Positions 36,506-47,885 of a stretch of 64,000 nucleotides of DNA are shown here, one piece after another. The notes beneath the pieces were generated by a model. It was given only the letters and a program-made list of their open reading frames with translations, was not told where the DNA came from and did no database searches. The translations under genes were made by a program, and so were the position numbers. Position 1 is the stretch's first letter; each line of letters opens with the position of its first letter. Origin of the DNA: Luscinia megarhynchos (Eukaryota; Chordata; Aves; Passeriformes; Turdidae); assembly GCA_034336665.1 (NCBI GenBank), contig CM067569.1, forward strand, positions 21,459,820 through 21,523,819. Direction: 5' to 3'.

Positions 36506-39500
36506 CCCACAATAGCTTGAAGTTGACTGCCTTTCTAACCTCTAAGTCAAAACCCCCTCTGAGCAGTCAACAAACTAATGATTAGAGCATTTAACTGGGA
36601 TATGGATACTGAAGGTTTTACCTATGCTTGCTCTTACTTATATTAAACCCATGGCTCTTCTGAGTAGATATGCCCTGCAGAAATTCCTTTCTGATCAGGG
36701 TTGATAATGTCTTGACAGTACTGGTATTTTTGCCATGAAATAATAACACACATCCCCTATACAATCATGTAAAAAGTTAATAGAAGCTTCTCTTAGTGTG
36801 GTGATGCCTACCTAACAAGTTCAGTAGACTCTGGAGGACAGAGAAGCAGCAGCACCCTGCTGCTGATGCTGTAAGTTGCCATCTTTACCTCATGTGAAAT
36901 AATCCTTACTCCTTCCCTTTGTATTCCTATAGCAGTGATTGACTGAGGAAGATTACTTCTCTCTCCTTTTAGGAGGCCTGTGCCTTAGGATTCTCTTCAG
37001 GTGTGAATGCTCTGTACACATTGCCAGCAAAGACACTTCAGTTCTACACTGAAAGGATGGAGAGTACTTTAAAATAAACCAGGTTAAATGTCCTGGCTGA
37101 AGTTTAAGGGTACAGTGAATAACTATTCTCTTCCTTTTGATGTCCTTGGGGTGAGCTATGGTTCCTGCTTTCAAATTAAGCTTGTCTTTGTTTTACCTCC
37201 TCACTGGAATAGAGAAAATGTGTGTTTTCATTCATCAGACTTGGCCCAAAGCATGTATCCTACAAACCACATAAGACTGAGGGCTTCAGGTCAGAGACCC
37301 ATGCACGAGGAGAACCCTTGCAAGTGGAGACCTACATGCTGAGTAGGAGGGAGGATTGCAGAGTAGTAAGGGTCAGCAGAAAACCCAAGATTTTTATGGA
37401 CTGTATACTGTCACACTTTGGCTTCTGCAAGCACTTCCCAGGCTAATAAATAGCGTTGCAATTAAATTATGAAGTTGTTCTGAGCAAGGTCAAGCAATAG
37501 GTTTCAGTCATTAACATTTGACACTTGTTTTTATACAATCAAATTTTTCTGTTTCCTTGATTAGAGATTGCCTTTTGACAGTGAGTGCAAGGAATGCATT
37601 TTTCTGAGTCACACAGTCTTGTTCTGTTTTCTAGGACCTGATTTTGCAATGTTGGGCAGCCTCAGTTTTCCAATAGGTATTCAGAAAGAGGGGATAGAGT
37701 CCTTCAGTAACTTGCATACGCAGTCAGCTCAGCCTGGCCAAGTTCCCTGTGACCTTCCCCTTCCATCTCCCAATCTTGCCTGCAGCTGCATTCTGTAAAT
37801 TTGAGGCCCAGGATGGAATTAATCCTTCTTTTTATTTAATCAATTTAATAATTTTGAATGGCAAATGCATTAGCTAGTTGTTTTGCCCTTGACCTGTGGG
37901 AGGTTAGGAATATGCACATTGTTTCTCTGTTTGCTCCATTTGTTTCCTGACTTGGGCTGGAAATGGACTCAGGAAGCAGCAATGTATCAACCTTGAATGG
38001 TGTTGCAAATATTCATTATAAATGCTCAGATGTAACTACATCATCTTCTGTGAAATAACTTTTTTTTAAACCAGCAAATTACAAGTGTATCAATGAATTT
38101 ATGCTCTGTTTTCCTCAATGCTTGGGATAGGCTAACATTATTACGTGCTTTCTTAATTGTGTTTGATATGCAAACTGATCTGGCAGTGCCCTTTAAACTG
38201 AATGGAACTTTTCCCAATGGAATTGTTTTCTTTATAATACAGATGCATATTTTCTTTTTTCTACTGATATTGCTAATCTGAAAAACTGCCAGAAAATGAA
38301 TGCTCAGTACTGAGCACTCAAATCTGTTAAGTTCTCCATATTTTCACTGGAATAGCTATCACTCAAAATGTGTGTGGGTGTAGTAGAACCTGTTAGTGGA
38401 AGCAAGACCTAAAATACTTGCCCTAAGTGGAGCAGGGTCAGTACAGGTCCTGTGGCTACGTGACTTTTGCATCTGCAGGCTGAGCTAGTGCACACAGTCT
38501 GTAAAGAGGATGCCAGGCACTTTTATTACAGCAGATTCCCTGGACACTTTCATCTATGGAGAGCTTTTCCTAGGGTTTCTAATAGATAATGTTTTGTGGA
38601 GCTATGAAGAAACAGTTGTGCAATAGAAAATAGGGTTCACTGGACTGCAAGAGGTGCTTGCCTTGGGCTTTAGAATCTGCATCTTTTGAAGAAAGCTGAA
38701 GTGACACTTAGTCTTTTTCAAGAGCGAGAGTGGTTGGTTTCAAACCTAATATGGAGATTAGAAAGTACTTTAGCTCTTTCATCTTTTTATCTGCCCCCCC
38801 AGTCTTACACTTGATGATTCTATTTTCATAAGAGATTTTGCTACTGATCTCTGCAAATTTTTCCTCTTTTTTTTCCCTTGAAAATCTTTCCTCAAAATCT
38901 AGGTCAAGAGCCCAGCTGGACCACCACTTGTCATACTGGCTCAGATTTGTCTGCTTTTTACCTCCTGTCAGCCAGTACTTTGTACTTTGGTCACCAACAT
39001 TGCCAGGCAGAGATGGCCTGTGCTGAGACTGACACTGCCACAGTGTAGGCAGTTAAACTTGGGGTCACACTGGGCTTGCAGCAGCTAACAGAGCAAGAAA
39101 CAGCCTGGTAAGGCCTCACAGGGGGATCTGTGTGCCTGCAAATGGACATGTTGCTGTGCACCCAACACGTGTGCTTGGGCTGCCCATAGCCAGCAGTGAG
39201 CTCTGGCTTTGGGAGAAGGACTGGTTTGCTTTCCACCCTCAGCTCAGTCTGCAGTGTCCATGCTGTTGTGAAAGCATCCCTCTGTACACTGTAACAGAGC
39301 CTGTGGGGTTGGCTGTGTTTCATCATGCATGATGCTTCTGATTACACCCCAAGGAGAGGGGAATGCTCTTGGCCTTCCTTGCAGTTTTTACCGTGCCTGA
39401 GGTATCAGAATTGTAGAGGAAAGAGAGAAATAAATCAGTCATGAATATCTGATTGGTTGAGGTTACTAATAGCATAGGATTGTTCAGGGGTATATGAATC

Positions 39501-40971
39501 ATTACCTTATTGGAGGATTTATGACTCTCTTTCTAATTCACTTTTGACTAGAAAAGGCATCATTTTTTTTCCCTTGCAGTTGGCTCACTACCAGAGTGTA
39601 ATAGTCAAGCTAACAAGATTCTTCTTTTCCCCTCCTTGGGTGCTGCTGTTTCCTATTAAATTGCAATTAATACTTCCATTTTTGTTATTATGGTTGAATT
39701 TTAAGTAGCCATTGTAAAGAGGAATTTGCTACAAATGCCAATGTAGGTGAAGCTGTAAGCACTTGGCTACTCTTGCAATTGTTTTCATTTTGTATATCTC
39801 CACCATCTGTGCTATTAGCACTTGATTTCCTTTTACATGGTGCAGCTGTGGTCTCCAGTGTCTGCCTTGAATGTGTTCCTATGCAAGGAAGGTGAAGTGT
39901 GGTACTGGGAGATAAGTGAAAATTTCAATGTAATTCAGTTTAGTAAGAGATGACCTGGCCAATTAGTCCCAATGTAAAGCTCATCAGCTCTTCAGTTCAG
40001 AGCACATAAACTTTTAGCATAAGTTAAGTATACCCAGAAGTCCTTTTCTCTATATTAAGCAAAAGCTCAGTGCTTTGCTGAATCTGACCCTGCATTTACT
40101 GTAGGGCAGATGGACTCATAAATATGTTTTTAAAATTGTGAGGCAAGGGGGAGTACTTTGATGTGGGAATCCCACCTCAATGGTGAAAATTTGAGATAAA
40201 ATCACTTTCACATATGGATATATTGATACTAACAGACTCACCAAAAGGGGAAGCTGAGCCAGACAAAAGTGTCATCCATTTTCAGATGGTTCCAAAAGAC
40301 TATTTACCTCTTGGGTTGTACAAGGGCAAATAGAGGGCTTGTCTGAGACGAACTGTAATTGCTGCCAGTTTTAAGGCTAAGTTTCATAGGATTAATAGCA
40401 AGTGCAGCAGCAAACTCTGCATTCTTCTAGAAGAAACAATATAAGTAGTTTTAACATTAAAAAGAATGCTTTTTTCCCGATTACTGTCTCCAGTGTACCA
40501 AATCCCCTCTCTTCAAAAATACTGTCATAACAAGCTTTAGTCCCAGCTGCTTTTGTTAGAAAGTTGCCCAAATCAATGGAATTAGAAGAGAGGGGAAAAG
40601 AACTTGCAGGCATTTCAGCCTGCACCTCCATGCACAGTATTAAATATATTGAAAGCAGCTAACAAAGGGAAGATATGGCAGCTCATGAGGAAAATATAAG
40701 TACACTTAAAGGAAGGGATGTATTCCTCCAAAATACCTCAGCAGGGTGTGGGCAGAGTAACTCCCTCCCCAGGTAAGCCAGCACCATACTGCTCAACCAT
40801 GACTGGTGTGCTTATCAACTTTAGGTAGAGCCAAGTCTCTTAAACTTCATGCAAAGGTTGTGCAATGCAAACATGTTTCAGTATAGACTGTTAAAGCCAC
40901 AGATTGACATGACCCAGATTGACAAAACACCAGGAAATCTGAGGCAACATGTTACTAGGAGAGGAATCATC

Positions 40972-41178
40972 TCTCTCAAACTTTTTCATTTACTTAAGCA
41001 CTAAAGGAAAGCTCAATGCAGGATGATAATTTACCAGATGGTCAGTGTCAGAAAGAAGCTTGCTGAATATAGGCAATATTGACACTTTCTTAAGAAAATC
41101 TGGCAGTTCTCCCTCCTGAGGAGAGATGTTGAGAATTTCCAATAATACTGACCCAATTTTCCTCGGTAACTCCTGCAC
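40972..41178 (-). mobile_element. Ancient L2/CR1-type LINE reverse-transcriptase relic
   Basis: The - strand encodes about 62 residues with spacing like the N-terminal reverse-transcriptase region of L2-group LINEs: LPDFLKKVSILPIFSKLLSD, then a few residues, NYHPALSFPLVLK, a stop, and MKKFER. The family pattern is LK.A.V.PL.KK..LD...L.NYRP.S.LPF.SK.LEK. Here NYRP has become NYHP and a stop interrupts the SK.LEK part, so it is inactive. No 5' or 3' end of the element is visible. The assignment is by pattern recall and could be a chance match in part. Confidence 0.5.
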
Positions 41179-44100
41179 TGAGGGAGTCTAGAGATAGTGT
41201 AGCATTGTATCCCCTTTTCCTTCTGAGGTGTTGCTCCGTTTCTCTGGGTACCTCCTGTTCAGTGTGAATTAAAAGGATTTTTAGGTATCACTGAAAAATA
41301 CTGAACGGGGTTGTCAGGATATGGGATAGAAAAGATTTGTAGTTCATTTTCCTTTAGCCCGAAATGGTGGATGTAGTTTTTGTAAGTGATACAACCTAGA
41401 CAGAGGAAATAGCTCTCTGCTTTCTAAACAGCAAAGACACCAGGCACATGTGCTGTGGTCAGTCAGTTCCTGGTCTTGACTTCAGTCGTTTATCAAATGT
41501 TAGAAATCACTGATAGACAGAGATGTTCTATGGTGAAGCATCAATTGTCTTGGAAACCATCGGAGCATTGAGGTTTACTGCCCAGTGTTAAAGATCTGAT
41601 TTTCTGGATTGTTAAACTGCTGTTACAATGGGCAGGTTCTCATTCTACCCAAGTTAAAACTATGTCCTCAAGAGTGTTGTTGTAATCTAAATCTGCATTT
41701 GCTTCTATTTTTATATGATTAATACTGGTGTAGATGCTAGGAGTTCGTAATGCTAAACGGTGGGAGGTAGCTGTTTTCTAGCCTGAGTGAGTCCCATCTG
41801 TTTTCTTCTAGGTTAGTGTAAATTGTTTTTTCACTTAGTCACTTGGAAAAAGCCATACTGTGTTGCTTCTCTGCAGAAAGGTAAGAGGAGAGAATGAGTT
41901 TTAGTTACACATATATTTACTGTTTAGTTATTTGTCTTAATTATCATGCACACCAAATTGTGGCTTTGAGTTACTAGTCTTCCTTACCTGTGTTAGTTCT
42001 GAAGACCATGAGCCATAGCACAGCACAGACACAGACCATAGCTTTTGTGAATTACAAGCTCAGTTCAACTGCATACCCAGAAGATTATTTTCCATACTTA
42101 ACTTGTAAAGAATTACATTTCAGAAGACTTCTTTTTTTTTTTTTTCTGGGAATAGTTTGAGCAAATGGCAAGATCTGAAATTGTGATCAGGCCTTAAATC
42201 CTAATGAGATCTAGTGAATGCTTAAGGAAACAAATTGGGAGGCCTTTGTCTTCAGCTGAAATATTTTTTGAACTTCAGAAATGTGGAAGCTAAACATCAT
42301 CTCAGGTAATAAGGCCATCTCTGAAGTGCTGCAAGAAGAAACTACAAGATGAGTAACTGGCAGAGATTTTCCATGTGATCCCAGTGAACCAAGCAGATTT
42401 GGGATTTGCCAGTAAAACTGCCTGTGCAAGCAACCAGGTGGCCAGTGAAAAAAAAGGAGAAAGACAAGGCTGCTTTCTATCCCTTTAGAAGACTTCTAAA
42501 TACGAGGAGGATACATGCAAACACTAATCCTTGTAGCAATTGAATCAAAATCTTAGCCAAGAGTGATTTATTCCTATCACTGGGCTATGTCATACAAATT
42601 CCAGTATCTGGTCTTTAAAAGCCCTTGGAACTTGCTGGGGGAAAATTTCAATTGGAGCTGAACACAGCATGTTATATTTTGAGGCTTTGATTGTTCTGGG
42701 TCTGACAGGCTCATAGAGATTTCATTGCCTCTGGGCAACATCTGCAGTGAAGCCTCCTAACAAAAGGATGGAGTGGCCTCACAGGGCTCCTTGATAGCCT
42801 GTATTGCATTAAAAGGAAGATGTGGTTACGTAGTCAGGGTAATTAATTAGCATTTCCATAAGCAGTGACAAGTCCTGTTAGCCTTGTAAATGCAGGAGGC
42901 AGGAATGAAGCACAGATGTGGAGGCTCTGAAGATAAACTCTGCATGTGTGTTCATTTGATTTTGTTGATGTATTCCACCAAATTCTTTCAAGATCTACCT
43001 TAATTTAGCATGGCTGAGATGCAAATGCACCCAACATCTGTTCATGGCTTGTGGCATCTCTTTGGCCACCAGTTCTAAAGCAAGATCTTAAAACAATACA
43101 AAAACCTTGCCACACTGAGGGAGTAAGCTCTTGGTCAGGGAGTAAGATATGGAGCTGGCTCTAGGAAAGATATAAAGGTCTGTGGACTTTGCCTATTTCA
43201 AAGCAAATTTAAATTAGAGTAGTGAAAGCCTGCATCTTGCCTGCAGACCAGGTCTCCTCTCAGATTTTCTCCATGTCAAGTTTGCCCTTGCCTGGCTGAC
43301 AATAGCTGTTCTCTTTTGGGGAGTCCCATTTTCTGGTGAAGTTTATTTTCTGTCCCCCCCTACCTGCTCCTCACTGTTTTTCCTCTCCATTGGTTTTGTC
43401 ATTCTTTTGTCTTGTCATGATGGGGGACTTTTTTTCCCTTGAAGCACCATTGGTTTTCCTCCTGACTTAAGACCAATCCTCAGCAGAACCACACTGCCCA
43501 GCATGATGGGGTGTAGCTCTATGTGCCTCTCAAGAAGCTTGTGTTTCTGTTCCTCTGGTTAGTTTGTATGAAGTGCCAGGTGTGTGGTGTATTCTGAGTC
43601 ATGCCTTTTAGCTTTTACTAAATTACAAGGTGTAAGAAGCCACTGCTACAGGAAGATTACAGGAAGGAGTCAGTGACTGCTGTCCTGGGCTGCTTGGAGA
43701 CTGACTTCTTGTGTGGTTACATCCCTTTGCTCAGCAGGCACAGCTATGGCTTCATCACAGACATTACAGGAAAATTATTCTAACAGCTTCATTCAGAATA
43801 ATTCTGCTGGTGATTTTAAACAAGGAAGTAGGAAATAAATGCCAGAAGAGGCTGTTCTTTATGGTGAATCTTGAGTTAGAAATATCTAACAGGAGGGGCA
43901 GGGCAGGATGTGGAGAGAAAAATTCAACCCCTTTTCTTTGTTCCTGAATCATTTGGGCAGGCTGTTCCAATGGCTTGATTTTTTTTTATTTTTTTTTTAA
44001 TCCCACACCACACGCACACACACTCTTCCACCCTGTCTCTAAAAGTGGGAGCCCTGGCTTGGTTCATGACCAGAACTCTTGTGTCTTTCTGTTGCCTCCG

Positions 44101-45091
44101 GCGCCACAGATGTAATTGGTGGATGATATTAGAAGTCTTGTAACTTTCAAAGCTGTATATCTTTCCTCTTTTATAAGCTGGCAACAGATGAATTTTAGGA
44201 CCTTTTAAAAAATTATTGAGAACTTTGGAGCCACTGGGGCTCCTACTTCCAGTAGTGGTGTAAAAATAAATGTCATGTTAGTGCAGGGTGTAGAGGAAAA
44301 TGGGAATTGGACCAGTAATGCCAAAGGGGTAAGAAAAGCCTCTTGCTCTGCTCAGGGCTTGGGCTGGGGGATTTTCTGGTGGCATGTCTCCTGCTGCAGC
44401 AGTCTTCTCTGCTTCTTGGAATAGCCTGTTTCTAGTTTAGTCCTGTGCTCAGCAGAACTAAGTCTGTTTTGTGGATTTGGTTTTTTTCCAGATCGCACTT
44501 GGTCTGATCAGTGAGGCACATCTCTGCAGCTTTTCCTTCCTCAGGGTTCTGTTTGCTTTAATCTCTTGAGCAATTTGGAAATGCAGAGTGTTCTATGTAC
44601 ACAAGCACAGGCTTGGAAATGCAGAAATACAACTGCAGGGTGAGCTGTCTCTACAGACACTTCTCAAGAATTACATTTTAGGCCTAAACCAACCTAAGGT
44701 GTGGCAAACACATTCAGGCCATGCTCTGTAACTGTAGAACAACTTTCACTTAGAGATAAATGACAAATTGCTCCTTGAAACAAACCATTTAAAAACAGAT
44801 CATAGAAATAGAGCTTCAACCTCTGCAGCCTGCACTGGTGCCTACAAGCAGTGCTGTCAGTCTGTCCTGAGCAGCAGCCCGGCTGCACTTCCTCTGTGCC
44901 TTTCTGAAGCAGCAGTAACAGTCAGGACCACGCCAGGCTCTGACTGCTCTCTGGAGCTCTGACCTCTCTCAGTGCTCTCAAACACTTTGCTCTGTTGCTG
45001 AGCTGTGTTTAGAAGAGCTTGGCCATCCCCTGTGTAGAGGAGATGTCCCAGGTACCTTATCTGCTATGCAGTGGGTACCGTGTACACTTAC

Positions 45092-45276
45092 TCGTCTCCT
45101 ATGTAGAGGTTGGGCCAGACTTCATTGACGTGAGTGTACTTAGGGCACCCCTTCCACAAGAGTCTCTCCAGTTCAAATGCCCCTGGGGTACAATAGTCCT
45201 CATCAGGATCTACTTTGACTGTTGTATATGCATTTTTCTTCCCAGCATTCCAGCTTCCTGATGACATCTTGTCCAT
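45092..45276 (-). CDS. DUSP29: DUSP29 exon 1 (coding): N-terminus
   Basis: This is 185 coding nt. The peptide begins [20 protein letters not shown], then [19 protein letters not shown] and [16 protein letters not shown], the conserved DUSP29 N-terminal region. The exon ends GACGA|GTAAGT. Two in-frame ATGs are possible. The first (45274-45276) has T at -3 and G at +4. The second, three codons on (45265-45267), has A at -3 and aligns with the start of the human protein as I recall it (M-T/S-S-G). I annotate the longer form; the shorter one gives 214 residues. Confidence 0.93.
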
Positions 45277-45295
45277 GGAGTAGCACTCTCAGGAT
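45277..45295 (-). other. DUSP29: Probable 5' UTR part of DUSP29 exon 1, with upstream splice acceptor
   Basis: On the - strand a good acceptor, CATTCCAGTTTCTTGCAG, ends at 45296, followed by 19 nt before the first ATG. This suggests that the first coding exon is spliced to a noncoding exon further upstream. It is inferred from splice-site quality only. Confidence 0.5.
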
Positions 45296-45931
45296 CTGCA
45301 AGAAACTGGAATGCAACCGAAACAGAACATTAACCCAAGGAAACACAAAGCAAGTGACTCCTGCTCCAGCTGTGGGATCCTGGGAGCAGCACTGACCAGG
45401 TGTGATTGAGCAGTGCTTGAGGCAGAGGAACATGGTCTGTGGCAAACACAGACCTGCACCCCGTTTTCTACCTCCCCAGAGTAAGGTGAGGAATATGTTG
45501 TTGGATGAGCTCACCAGCAAAGGAAACAAAACTCAAGGGTTTGTGATTATTGAAGTTCAAGCTCTGCCAGGAATTTGTTTCCTGAAAAACCCACTGGCAA
45601 GAATTTGGTAGGTCTAACAGCCTAAGGATCTAAAGCACCTGGGGAAACTGAGTGCAAATTTAAGTTGTTGGGTTTTTTTGTCATTAACTAAGACCCTCCT
45701 AAAGGCTCATCCTTGAGCAATGTGGGGAGAGTTTAATGTGTCTATTCAGGTGAATGTTGCATGTACTGTTGTATTCTCTTCTACTCTTCTTTTTTCAATG
45801 TTGCCAGCTGCAGATTCCCTGTCTGCTGCATTTCCCTGTGGGCTCTGCTTTTATTTCTCCTGCTGGACTCTCTAGTGTCTCAGGGTAGCAGTTGTTCTTG
45901 TCTCTAATTCTCTTGAAGGGAGAAATTGAAC

Positions 45932-45969
45932 CTTGTGGTTCTGTAAGAGACTTGTGGTTCTGTAAGAGA
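45932..45969. repeat. 19-bp perfect tandem duplication
   Basis: CTTGTGGTTCTGTAAGAGA occurs twice without a gap and without mismatches, which suggests a recent event. Confidence 0.9.
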
Positions 45970-46067
45970 CAAGATGAGGAGTTGGGCTTGATCTTATGAA
46001 GTGTTCAAGTAGAGCCTGCCAAAAATCCACCTTTCTTACAGGCAGTGAAACCTGTAGTTGCTTCCAA

Positions 46068-46110
46068 TTTTTTTTTTTGGTTGGTTTTTTTTGGTTGGTT
46101 TTTTGTTGGC
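46068..46110. repeat. T-rich low-complexity tract with GGTTGG units
   Basis: Runs of T alternate with GGTTGG about every 14-15 bases (two clear units plus a partial one). Confidence 0.8.
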
Positions 46111-47768
46111 TGCTGAACGTTTGTGTCCTTTCAATTCCAAAAATCTGGCTAATGCCTTCATGCAGCTAGCTATTGTACAGCTCTCCTGAAAGCAAGATGT
46201 CCATTTTTCACTAACATCCCATGTACCCATGGGGTTTGTTTGCTCAGTTTGGGCTCTTTTGTGCCTGTCATGTTCTGTTTCTCCACAAAGCTTGAAAAAG
46301 CCAAATGATTCCTGTTTTCTTACTCCAAAGCCGTGTAAGATTGTTGAGTCAGTTTTTGTTTGGCAAGTGTACACCTTTGTTCAAAAATTGGCTTGCTTTC
46401 ACTGGCAAGGGGATCTATCTTTCAGCCACGAAACATGATGATGATGTTTAGCTAAGCAGTCCTCTCGAGATTTTTAAAGGGCTCTGAGAATTCCAGCTTG
46501 TAGCAGATTTACCTTGGGCTTGTCTTGCATGCCTATGTGTAGTACCAAGTCCCATCTCTGTGCCCCAGTAGCTGTGCCCTGGGAGAGCCTTTTTTCCTTC
46601 CCATGCCAGAATTATGCTAATTCTACACACAGACTCGGCATTGTAGATAGATACTGTTTGTCTGTCAGAGATACAAATCTACGACGGTCTGACTTTGGGG
46701 GTGATTAGGCTGTTATCTAGAAATTGATAAGAACTGCTGTTTGTCTAGTAAAGAATTATCTTAACTGAGAGCCTGTTGCCTTGATGCTGAAGGACTGACT
46801 ACTTTTATCCACTCCATAACATGGGGTGGAGAGGAAGGGAAGAAGAGAAAACAATGTAATCAGTAATCACAGTTGGTGGCCACAGTGCATTGATTTGTTA
46901 CACCTCAGAACAGGGCAATTACATCTGCAAATGCTGGTTTGTGGTGCTGGAGCACCGGCGCAGTTTGAAGCTTGGTTAACACTCTGAAAGCTCGACCACT
47001 GCTGAGAAATCCTTGTTTCTGTCTGTCCCAGGAAGCCATATGCTCCCTGAACTTTCAAGTACACTATGTTCTTTTATGCCTTGCCAATGTTATCTGCTGC
47101 GGGGATTTTTAAATTGAATTAGAGCACAGGAAAGCATCAGCTGAAATTCCTCTAATAAAACACGTATTTCAGATTTGACTCTAGACTACGTACAAAGTAA
47201 CAGACTTTAACTAGGAGGAGGGAAAAGGGGGCAAAAGGGCTGGTTTGCTACTTCAACTCTGGAAATAATTGCCATGAAGCTTTTGGTTGGGGGCAGAAGG
47301 GCTTGCATCTTCCCAGGAATCAATGTCTAACCTCATCTCATATTAGTTGTTCTACGTACACCAAACAGAGCTTCAGGAAGCCTTTTCCCTAGGCCAGCCC
47401 TTTTGGAATAAAAAGTGAAAAGGACATTGGATTTTTATGAAGTTCTTAACAGTTCTTAATGCTGTTGTGGGTATAAGGGATGAATGTTCAGCACAAGCCC
47501 AGGCAGGGAAAGCTCAGATTTCTCTGGCAGACTTGTGTGGAGAGGAGACCATCTCTTGCAGAGTGTTCACCCAGTGCAGTCAGATGGCAGCCAGATTGCA
47601 GGGTTACCTCTGGACAGGCTTGTTGCAGCAGGCTCCCACCCCTCCCACCCCTTGTGGTGCTTCATGTGGGCTATAGATGAGTTAGTGCAGGCTGAATGAT
47701 GTACCAGTGCTGTGCCAGCCTGGCAGTCACTTCATAGCACTGCACTGTGTTGGGGACACAACCTTAGA

Positions 47769-47885
47769 CCACAGAATAGTCGGAGTTGGAAGGGACCCAC
47801 AAGGATCATCGTAAATGAATGGCCCACATGGAGATTTCGAGCCTGCCATTATCAGCACCTTGATCTGACCAACTGAGCTAATCCC
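47769..47885 (-). mobile_element. TguSINE1-like SINE (tRNA-Ile head, CR1-type tail)
   Basis: Read on the - strand, the element opens with a decayed tRNA-Ile-like head (47885-47820). It has a perfect pol III A box TAGCTCAGTTGG (47869-47880), then GTGCTGATAAT-like sequence from the anticodon region, a B-box remnant GGCTCGAAATC (47832-47842) and GGGCCA at the end of the acceptor stem. It joins directly to a CR1-type tail (47819-47769) containing GATGATCCTTGTGGGTCCCT and TCCAACTCCGACTATTCTGT. That order matches TguSINE1, mobilised by CR1 machinery in passerines. Relative to the family as I recall it, the central AAGAGTTGGACTC-like piece is missing and the T-arm region is shortened. It is a dead copy and not a functional tRNA gene. 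Confidence 0.88.

Larger units (their letters stand above)
35335..45091 (-). other. DUSP29: DUSP29 intron 1 (9757 bp)
   Basis: Donor GTAAGT, acceptor TTACCAG on the - strand. It contains a 24-bp tandem duplication at 36458, a degraded LINE reverse-transcriptase relic near 41.1 kb, and a poly(T) followed by an AC-rich stretch at about 43980-44022. The segment 38990-39330 is richer in GC than its surroundings but poor in CpG. No coding exon is seen. Confidence 0.85.
30039..45276 (-). other. DUSP29: DUSP29 (DUPD1) coding region, three exons
   Basis: This is the complete coding region of dual specificity phosphatase 29 on the - strand: join of 45276-45092, 35334-35114 and 30286-30039 (185+221+248 nt), giving 217 residues and a TAG stop. 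The human protein is about 220. It is an atypical (small, non-MKP) DUSP expressed mainly in muscle that removes phosphate from Tyr and Ser/Thr and is linked to AMPK and MAPK signalling. The sequence contains the DUSP-specific N-terminal motif [13 protein letters not shown], the general-acid loop [10 protein letters not shown] (Asp110) and the active site [10 protein letters not shown] (Cys142, Arg148). Both introns have GT-AG ends and keep the frame. Third codon positions are more GC-rich than in KAT6B next door. It is convergent with KAT6B, as in other vertebrates. Confidence 0.95.

Noticed and set aside
47820..47885. Functional tRNA-Ile gene
   Set aside because: The A box is intact, but the anticodon and T-arm region is shortened and mutated and the 3' side runs straight into a CR1-type tail, so it is the head of a SINE.
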